From: Microglena sp. YARC
Taxonomy: Eukaryota; Chlorophyta; Chlorophyceae; Chlamydomonadales; Chlamydomonadaceae
Reading direction: 5' to 3'
Length of the DNA stretch: 64,000 bases
Assembly: GCA_022414725.1 (NCBI GenBank)
Contig: CM039462.1
Location: 177,455,900-177,519,899, forward strand
A model generated the notes under the pieces. The model had not been told where the DNA came from. It ran no database searches and saw only the letters and a program-made list of their open reading frames with translations. Within the stretch, counting starts at the first letter, position 1. The number at the start of each line of letters is the position of its first letter. Shown piece after piece: positions 11,720-22,100 of the stretch. Made by a program: the position numbers and the translations under genes.

Positions 11720-14700
11720 ATGGCCCAGGAAGTAGACCAATTGGTGAGAGAAGCAGCGCCACGTCGCCTGCCCTTTCTGCGCGACTCCTTCACTGTGCCA
11801 GAGCTTCTTTTTCTCGTCAGGGCTAAAATCGCTTGATTGTTGGTCCCTTACCCACTTTTGTTGGACCCTTCGCCTGCACTAACCGTCCTGCTCCGCTCTA
11901 CTTAGCATTCCGCATTGCATGATTTCTTGCATGCTTGTGCCTCCGCTGTACAAATGCTTTACGATTGGCATTAAACTCTCCTGCTCTCTCCCTTTCCTCC
12001 AACTTCTCCGTTCGGCCTATTGCTATTCTTGCCTCCTCGCTGCCTGATATCACCTTGGTCTTTTTGTTGTCGAACAGCTCTTGAAACATGCCTGCAGATC
12101 CCACGTATTGAAATAAATTTGCCCGATTCACTTCGTTGCGCAGGAGTATGGTCTTGTCTCATTTGCGGGCCAAGGTGAGCAAACTCTCATCATTCGATGC
12201 CGCTGAACGGGCAACCCCCTGGGCAACCTGCTTTATTTATCACATTCCTGGGTTTTGAATCGGAATGCGCCTCAATGAGAGTAGGGGCGACCGAGTTCCG
12301 GTACAGTTTTGAATAATCGAATGCCACGTGAATTCTCACGAGATTTTTTGCCATCACCCAGACCAGACCGAAGCATTGCTGTACTTGGCAGACACCACTG
12401 CCTTGCGCGGACAGCGCATTAGATTGTGTATAACCTGACGTTAGCAAAGCCGTACTCTAAAACAACTGGACTCGTTAGCATGCAGCTTGAAAGGGCCGAG
12501 GGGGACCGGGGTAAGATAAAGCCTCAGGGTGTTTACTTTTCCGATGTCTCCGTGGCAAGTCCTGTCAATTTTTCGCAAGCGACGCGGGAAATTGGCGGAG
12601 TCTTTTGGCAACGGAACGAAAGGTGGCAACGGACTGGAGCTGACCGAAGCCAGTTAGTTGGCTAACGTGCCAGGCTTCAATTTTTCGTTCGTTCGGTCGG
12701 TCGCGGTCGGTCGGTCGGACAACTAAACGGACACCGGGGTAACCCTGGGGGCTCCCGCATCCTTGAAGAGGGGGCTCCGCCAAAAGCCAAAAGCAATCGC
12801 GAAGCAATTTCCGGAGTTTGCATCGTAATTTCGCATCCTGCCATGGTCTGTGGCGAAAGCTGCCCGGAAGTTCCGAGGGGAAACGATCGTACGTAACCGT
12901 ACTGACCTTCAAACAGAGCACAGATCGGGCCAGGGAAATCGATCAGTTGCCATACAATTGTGCCATCCATCAAATTGCCTGAAGATGAATTGTCAGGAAC
13001 TGCGTGATTCTGCCTCTCGTTCGGACTGCTGGGGGTCGGAATGCCAGTCTCTAAGGTCTGGACATGGCTGGCATGGTGCTTGTGCATGTCAAATGGGTGA
13101 CATTCTTAACTTCCACACCAAATCCACCTGGGTAGAATATGCTGGGAGAGTGCAAACTAGTGATCTGCTACTTGGAATAAGTTTCCAACTTACAAGAGAC
13201 TCCTACAACTGAAGATGTGCCATGTTGGGCACATTTTTGGTCAAATTATACGATTTGTGCCAAAATCCATCTGAAACCCAGATCATGAAGGTTTGTCTTT
13301 TTCAAAAGTGTGATGCATCTTAGATAAGTGTGTAGTGAAGTCGAGGTTCAAATTTTGGCTCAAAAAGGGGGGGAATATAAACTTTTTGCCCCATTTTTGT
13401 CTATTTGGGGCATGTTGAGGTCACTATTTAAAGGTGCTGGTTCAGGCCCCACTGGCACATTTTTGGCGATACTTCACCATGAGGTTGTCAAATAAAACTC
13501 TGCCAAAAATTACCCGGTTCCGTTCGAACCAGAACTGGCTTAGAGACATGCCAAAGCGTGTAACCAAATCTGGCCCTAGCTTACACCCCCCCGATGGGGA
13601 CTTGTTTCCGTCCTGGGCTGTCACTTCTGCATACAAAAATCAAAGAATTATCCTAGTTTAGGAAATTGAATAGGGGTGGCATGGTCTGTTGGCGTGTCTG
13701 GTCCTGCATTGCTCTACCCAACATGGCACTTTTGGGCTGCCTCCATAACTCAAGCCTGTCTCTGACCCGCCCTGCTCTCCATCTCAGGAACCTATGGATC
13801 GGTGTGGAAGTGTGTTGTCCATGCTACACAAGAGCTTGTGGCGGTAAAGAGATTTGATGGTGGACAAGGTAAGAAGCCGATGATGCTGTGTGTAAGTATT
13901 CCGGGAGTATCTCTCTGGCACTTGATAGAAGATCTCCTCACTCGGGAGTCTAGTAATGATCACGGCTGGTGGGCGTGGTATTAAGGGAACCCGGCGTACG
14001 CGGGTAGAGAACGGTCTACCACCTCAACTGGACCTCAAACGGACTCCTCACTCGGGAGTCTACAGTAATAATAAGAGGGCTTGTGATAGACACCCTATCG
14101 CTGCACTGCTGAGTTTCTTGCGTATGCCCTTTGCTCAGCCAAAGAATGGTTGGAAGTCCCCCCAGATTTATGGAGCGGGTTTATCTTACGAACGGTTTCT
14201 GGGCCCGACCGAACGCACAAACATGCACACCTATCTTGCTGAAAATCGCATCCATCGCTCTAAAATTGCTCTTCTGCTACATTCGTGCTCAGATCTAGGG
14301 GACGAGGTGGAGGTTTGATAAAGTAATCTGGGAAATGACACCCGTACACCCATTTCATACTCTCAGTCTAGCCCATGTTCAGTCTCCTCTAACTTCTCCG
14401 GCTAATTGCCATTCTTGCCTCCTCCCCGCCAGATATCACATTGGATTTTGTTGTCGAACTCCTCTTGAAACATGTCATGCTCTCAGTCTAGCCCATATTG
14501 TGGTACTGTGTAGGTTCAAGCAATTTCACTTCCCTTGTAATGCGAGAGTGTAGTTTTGATAAAGTAATCCGATAAAGAAAGTACACTCGTACACCCATTT
14601 CATTCTCTCAATCTAGCCCATCTTGTGGTACTGTGCAGGTTCAATCAATTTCACTTCCCTTGTAATGCGAGAGCTCAAGGTGCTTGGAGCTCTGGACCAC

Positions 14701-17700
14701 CAGAATATTGTGAAGAAGCTGAGGGGCTTCAGAACGCCCCAGGGCCACATATACCTAGTCATGGAGTATGTAGAGAAGTCTCTGTCTGAGATGTTGAAGG
14801 CAGGGAAGGTCTTTGATGCGGACGAGCTGAAGCTGGTTATGTGGGAGCTTCTAGATGCCACGACGTACATGCACAAGAAAGGGGTGAGTGCCACAGGGAT
14901 AATGTTTTCAAATAAAAAAAAGGAAATCTTATTCCTTTTTCTTTTTTCTCCTTATTCCGATTTGGGTCGATTGAGGTCATTTGTAGTCAATTTCAGTAAA
15001 AAAAATGTTCAGGCTTCTTATTCCGGTAATTTCGGTTAAAATGGGGTCTCGTATTCTGATCAGAATATATGACAAAATTATATCCATATAGTGCCAACCA
15101 CTGTTTCTTTTGGGCTACGTGAAGCAGCTTCTAGCCAGCTCCCTTTCCCTGTCCTTAGACTAAACCTGAATTAGCTAGTGTGTATGACATTTGATGCCAC
15201 AGGGATGTCAATGCAGCTGCAAGCTTTGGGTTTGACCCAGTGGCTGGCTATTGGAGCTGGCAGGAAGCTGCCTTGAGTAGCCCAGAAAAGAAACAGTGAT
15301 TCCAACTTGAATGGCCATAACCACATGCTGCTGTCCCCCTAGCCATAGGCATGGGGATGTACCGCCATAACCACATGCTGCTGCCCCCAATCAATCATTA
15401 CCACCATCACCATCATCATCACCGTTTTCAATCTCTTGAAGCAGTTGTTTTAGTTCTGGTAATGCATCGCGATCTGAAGCCCTCCAATGTGCCCCTGCAT
15501 GTTCATCACATTCATCGCATGTAGTACCATAGTGCTGTTGGGCACTACCGACCCCTCCTCACCACACACACACACACCTCCCACCATGAGTAGCCAAAAA
15601 AAAAAACATTGATGCCAACTTGAATGGCCACAACCACCTGCTGCTGTCACCCAATCAATCCAGGGCTTTTTTTTGCAAATCTGAAAGTGGGTTTTTTCTA
15701 GCTTGTCGGTTTTAGGCCTCCTCCAGGGACAGTGTTATAGTGCTCGTTAAAGCTTTTATAGCCTTCAATAGCTTTTTAGGGCCATTTAGGGCCAAACACC
15801 TTTTGTTAAACTTTTAATAGCGATATTTTGCTTAAACGGGGTTAGAACTTAGAATTAGCTGGCCCTCAATCAATCATCTGCACCATACCGTACTGCTCTC
15901 AAAATTTAACGGTTTAAATTGACGGGAGCAACCTGGGAGCAACCGTCAAATCGTGGCGTACGGTATATTACACAACGAAAAAACCGTCAAATCGTTTTTT
16001 TTGCCGATATTAGGTGCATCACTAGAATGCACATATCTCACTGCTCAGTGGGCCAAACACTACCATTTTTAGTGATACGAGATCCCTGGGACCGCCTGCA
16101 TCTGTCTGCATATTCAGATGCCTCATCTGACAAAAATAATGAGTTTAGGAGCACAGGCCCTGTGGCCATCTCTAACCACTCTTCCTTGCTCCAATTGTTT
16201 GAATTAGGGCACACTGGGAATGGGAAAGGTTAGAGGAGGTAAAAGGCTGACAGGTACAAAAATAGAAGAGGCAATAGGGATAGGAAGTCAACATATATGT
16301 GCATTGGAGTGAGGTATACAGAATACGATATGTGCATATTGTAGCCGTAGAAAAACCTTACCTTAGTCCTTCTAGGTCGCTGAGCAATACAGGAACATAC
16401 GCTATGCTTATGTTCCTGACATTAAATGAGCTAGAGATGACTTCAGGAGCTTATGAAAACGATTGAATGTATCATTCTAGTTATTTCAAAGAGTACCGGT
16501 AGTATTATGCTGAACAAGATGTTGGGATCGTTGCAGTATTATATGTACACTCCTTGTAAGTCCTAGAACAGTGTACCCTAATATTGTACCTTGAAACCAG
16601 GGTAATTCAAAGCGCGCGCTATTGCGCTTTTGAGCTCTGACTTTTTGACCCCCTGTGCGCTTTAAGCGCAGTTTTTTGCAACCCCCTGTGGGCGCAGTAA
16701 GCAATTTTTGCGCTTTTTGCACTACTAAGTGCAGTTTTTTTGTTTTCAAGTGCGTTAAAGTGCTGGCCAATTTGGCCATTTGAAGTACCCTGCTTGAAAC
16801 ATGAACCAGTGTAACATGATTAAGTACAAACGTTCAGTTGCATAAATGGATTTTATTAAAATGGAAACCGTCAAATGTGTAACGTCAATTTATATTCCTA
16901 TTAAAAAAACGTCAAATGTAAACCGTCAATTTATAATTAAAAAAAAAAAAAAAACGTCAAATTTTGCAACCGTTAAATTTTGAGAGCAGTACGGTATCAT
17001 CATCAGGGTTTTTCCTAAGGAATTACAATACTTCAAAACTAGAATCATGTGGTGCTATTGTTGGCCAGATCTTGTCACAAAACTAGAGATTGTGGTGCTA
17101 TTGTTGGTCCTGCTCCAGCCTCTAACAATAGCACCAGTTTAAAAAGTGTGACCTAGCGAACACTAAGTGTAACAAACCAGAACTTTCAATTCGGACAGCG
17201 GTCATTGCACATGCTATCTGAGCTTGAACTACCCTCGGTTAGACTAACAACAAAAAGTTCGTCATTTAGTACCCCAGAAAAACAGTCAGCTCCAAGGCTC
17301 CAAAAGTAACCAATCAGTCTTCCAAACACCTGCAGGTGCATCTGTTAGCTTACCTAAAACCCACCCAGCAAGCTAGTCAGTTAGGGCTCTCCAGATTTCT
17401 TAGTAGCCCTGATACGCCATGAGCAATAGAAGTGTGGAGGCAAGCAAACACAAGGCGAAGCTATGGAAGCGACCAAGGTCGAAGCTCGCTTTGGAAGCAG
17501 AGCAGGCAAAAGTCATAGCGACGCAAAGCAATCTCAGTCGATGCGAAGCTGTGGAAGCAAGGGAAGTCGAAGGGAACTGTCAACTGTGGGAGCACAGCAA
17601 TCAAAGTCGAAGTGAAATCTCTCACACCTTATCTCTCTGTTCGCGCTTCTTCTTTCCATCAACGACATCCTCAATAGTCAGGTCGTCCACATCGTCGTCC

Positions 17701-18574
17701 ATAGGGGCAGGGCTTGGCAAGGGGGCAGGGCCAGGGCGGGATCCCCCAATGACGATGCCCCATTTTGCTGAGCCAATTGGAGATGGTCTTATACTTTCCA
17801 ACAGGAAGCGTTTTCTGGTGCTTGTGACTTGCGCTCATGGCGTCAGTTGAGGTCAAAAGAGGCCGAGAAGTTTGACCACCCGGGGCTGTTATAGACGTCC
17901 AGAAGGCTCTTCCAGAAGACTCCTTTCTTGCCCTAACTTGCAGTTACTTGCTAGCCCTAACTGACTTTGGTACCTATGCATGGTGCGATGACTAAGGGGA
18001 GGCAAACGCGAAACTAGAGATGCACGGTGCGATTTCACCCAGGACCTTGACGTCAAACTAGAGATTTGGGGTGCGATGAGCAAGGGCCAAAAACGACCTG
18101 AAATCGCACCAGGCCAAAACGGAAAAGTCTAAAAATCGCACTTTCCGCTGAATCGCACCCTAAGAAAAACCCTGATCATCAGTACCATCACCATCATTAG
18201 CGGCAGCTCCATCACCATCATCATCACCGTTTTCAATCTCTTAAACCAATTGTTTTAGTCTAGGTAATCATTGTGATCTGAAGCCCTCCAATGTGCTCCC
18301 GCATATCAACCACATTCGTCGCATTGAGTACCATGCTCCAGAGGTGCTATTGGGCACCAGCGACCCCTCCCCACCAACGCACCTCCCCCCCCACCCCCCT
18401 CATCCCCACTGATGACGCTTCTCCCCCCTCCCCCTAACCCCACTACACACCACACACCCTTACCCCTACCAGATAATGCATCGCAATCTCAAGCCCTCCA
18501 ATGTGCTCCCGCATGTTGATCACTTTCATCGGATGGAGTACCATAGTGCTGTTGGGCACCACAGACCCCTCCCC

Positions 18575-18616
<42 letters not shown>

Positions 18617-19064
18617 CATGACGCTTCCCCCCAACCCACCCACACACCCCACCAGACACCACACACCCTTTCCCCCACCAGATAATGCATCGCGATCTCA
18701 AGCCCTCCAATGTGCTCATCAACTCTGAGGGCTCCGTCAAAATATGTGATCTTGGCTTTGCTCGCGGCGTGGAGAGCATCTCCCAACCTGCTGATTATAC
18801 CCCTTACATCACAACCAGGTACGTCGTTATGTGTGTTGAGATTAGCAAAGTGCTTAACAAGTCACACTTACATTTGTTGGTTCAGCAAATGTCACACTTA
18901 CATTTGCTGGCTCCACAAACAATCAAGCTTTTGACTTCTTTGCCTAATTACTGTTTAGGGTCCAGTGGTATCCAATTAAGCTAGTGGTATCCAATTAGGC
19001 GAACCATCCCGCCTCCTCCTCCCTCCCTTCCCCCTCCCCCTCTCCCCCCCTCTCTCTCCCCTCT

Positions 19065-19108
<44 letters not shown>

Positions 19109-22100
19109 CATCCATCCATCCATCCCCGCCTCCTCCTTCCCTCCCTCCCCCCTCCCCCCTTCCTCCAGCCAGCCACACCCCACATCTCCCACCAACCACT
19201 TCTCCCACCCTCGTAGGTGGTACCGTGCCCCAGAGGTGCTGTTGGGCGGGCCGTACAGTCCCAATGTTGACGTCTGGTCTCTAGGATGCATCTTTGCTGA
19301 GCTTGTGACAGGCTCTGTCCTCCTGTGTGGCTCATCCTCCCTGGATCAGCTGCAGGCCGTCCACGAAGTGGTTGGCCATCTGTCGCCGAGCAGTCGATGT
19401 GCTTGGATGCTGGATTACACGTGACAGGACGTAGTTCTTGTCCGGAAAGAAAGTCTTTGACCTCGCAGTGAGTGATGTGGCTTGGCCTCGCAGTGAGTGA
19501 GCTCCATCAGTACAGGGTTGAGTGAAAGAAAGACTTTGGCCCGGCAGTGAGTGATGTGGCTTAGCTGTGTGTGGGAGGGGAGGGGAGGGGGGACTAAGTT
19601 ATGTGGTTGGGGGCTATAATGCAAATAGGACGTCGTGTTGATAAGGGAAGAGCGCCTTGAGCCACTATCTCACATAGCTCAGAGCTACATCAGATACATC
19701 ACACAGCTTGGAGCTGCATCATCTACACCACAAAGCTCAGAGCTACATCAGATACATCACAAAGCTCAGAGCTGCATCAGCACACGGCCCACCCTCACAC
19801 ACAGTCCTCACTCTCCCACAACCCTCACCCGCAATCCTCACCCTCCCACAACCCTCACTCTACCCTCACCCACAACCCGCACCCTCCCACAACCCTCGCT
19901 CCACCCTCACCCACAACCCGCACCCTCACCCCCAATCCTCACCCTCCCACAACCCTCACTCTACCCTCACCCACAACACTCACCCACAACCCTCAACCAC
20001 AACCCTCCCACTCACACACAACCCTCACCCTCAGTCCTCACCCTCCCACAACCGTCACCCTGACCCGCAATTCTCACCCTCCCACAACCCTCACTCCATC
20101 CTCACCCATAACCCTCACCCTCCCACAACCCTCACCCTCCCACAACCCTCACCCTCCCACAACCCTCACCCTCATCCGCAGTCATCACCCTCCCACAACC
20201 CTCACTTTACCCTCACCCACAATCCTCACCCTCCCACAACCCTCACTCCATCCTCACCCACAACCCTCACCCTCACCCGCAATCATCACCCTCCCACAAA
20301 CCTCACTCAATCCTCACCAACAACCCTCACCCTCCCACATCCCACACCCTCACCCGCAATCCTCACCCTCCCACAAACCTCACTTTACCTTCACCTACAA
20401 TCCTCACCCTCCCGCAACCCTCACTCCATCCTTACCCACAATCCTCACTCGTCCACAACCCACAATCCACCCTCACCCACAATCCTCACCCTCCCACAAA
20501 CCTCACTCCACCCTCACCCACAACTCTCACTCCACCCTCACCCACAATCCCCACCCTCCCACAGCTTTCACCCACAACCCTCACCCTCACCTACAATCCT
20601 CACCCAAAATCCTCACCCTCCCACAACCCTCACCCACAATCCTCACCCTCCCACAGCCCCCACTCGCAACCCTGACCCTCCCACAACCCTCACCTTAACA
20701 CACAACCCTCACCCTCCCACAACCCTCACTCCACCCTCACCCACAATCCTCACCCCCCACAACTCTCACTCCACCCCCACCCACAATCCTCACCCCCCAC
20801 AACTCTCACTCCACCCTCACCCACAATCCTCACCCCCCACAACTCTCACTCCACCCTCACCCACAATCCTCTCTCTCCCATAACCCTCACCCACAACCCT
20901 CATCTGCAATCCTCACCCACCCACAATCCAACCCACTTACATTGCTGCCCCCGCACTCAAACCCTCCAGGCTGAAAGGGCAGAGCGTCGGAATCTCCCAC
21001 ATCATCAAGTCTTGTCTGGAGCCTGATCCTATCCACCGGCCATCCACGGCCCAGCTGCTGAACTCCATTTTCTTCATGGACATCGCCGCTGTCAAGCTCC
21101 GAGTAAAAGCCAAGCAGAGCGCGGCCAATGCCGGGCCTCCAAGCTGCGTGAGTGCCCCAGAGCAAGACAACCATGGCTCTGGCGAAGACGGCTCCTCCAG
21201 CAGGGCAGACGTGACGTCAAGCCACACTCCCGCGCATGCCTGCCCAGCCCAAGCCGTTTCTGCTGAGCCGCTTGTGAACACTGCCCTCACTCAGGGGCCC
21301 ATGACCTCTGCCGCCCAAGCCTGCCCGGCCCCTAACATCACGGACAGCGCCTCCAGCAACTGCAAGGCACAAGTACAACCAGCCCGCATTACTGCTGACC
21401 CCGGTACCTCGGACATCGCTCAAGCCAGCCGTCCAGCGGTCTCGAAGCCTTCTAGTAGCCTCTACGCCTCCTTGCACCATAGGGTCCCAGAGGCAGGGCC
21501 CCTTAGCCAGCTCCCTGGACTAGGTGGTGCTCCACCAGCCAAGGAGAGGAATCTATCGCCGGAGGCCATGGAGACCAACCGACCAGGCTCGTCTTCGGTA
21601 TCTTCGAGGTTCGAGGTCATGGAGGGGCAAGAACCATCGGCGTTGATGTGCTGGGCAGGACAGGACTTCAACATGGCTATTGTAAGGCCAGATGGCCCAG
21701 CGGCCCGCAAGACAATCGAGATGGAGGCGGGTGCATCGTCGTCCTCAAAACAGTTTTCGCGGAATACATCAAGTGTTAACCTGGGCGTCGCATTGGTGGG
21801 TGTCATCCTCTCTAGCCCTTCTCTCATCTTATCTTCATCCTCTCATCTCCACATTCTACCTAGCCCTCCCCACATCTTATCCTCCTGTCATATCATCTCC
21901 ACATCCTCCCTAGGCCTCCTCACATCTCATCCACTTGTCCTATCATCTCCACATTCTCCCTAGCCCTCCCCACATCTTATCTTCATCCTCTCATCTCCCC
22001 CTCCTTCCCCTCCTCACATCTCATCCTCATCCTCTCATTTCTCCCCCCTCCCCTCCTCAAATCTCATCCTCAGCCTCTCATCTCCCCCTCCTTCCCCTCC

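Larger units (their letters stand above)
1..14159 (+). repeat. Four-copy tandem array of a ~3.85 kb unit carrying kinase promoter and exons 1-3
   Basis: Four head-to-tail copies. A full unit reads: Harbinger-like MITE, TATA-type promoter, kinase exon 1, exon 2, a 1.1 kb intron-2 insertion, exon 3, a SINE fragment, an ATGG microsatellite, then the next MITE. Judged by the MITE start, units begin at 2970, 6816 and 10700 (spacing 3846 and 3884 bp). The first unit enters the window already past its TATA box. The last departs from the others at 14159, where ordinary intron 3 continues instead of the ATGG run. Units differ by real substitutions (for example C at 4445 in exon 2 where the others have T) and by many one-base length changes, which cluster in the first and third units. 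The inverted gene copy at 31.8-37.4 kb has only one set of exons 1-3, so the amplification is specific to the left arm. Confidence 0.93.

Noticed and set aside
19708..20883. 391-codon plus-strand frame
   Set aside because: Translation of the CCCTCACCCACAA minisatellite in left intron 6.
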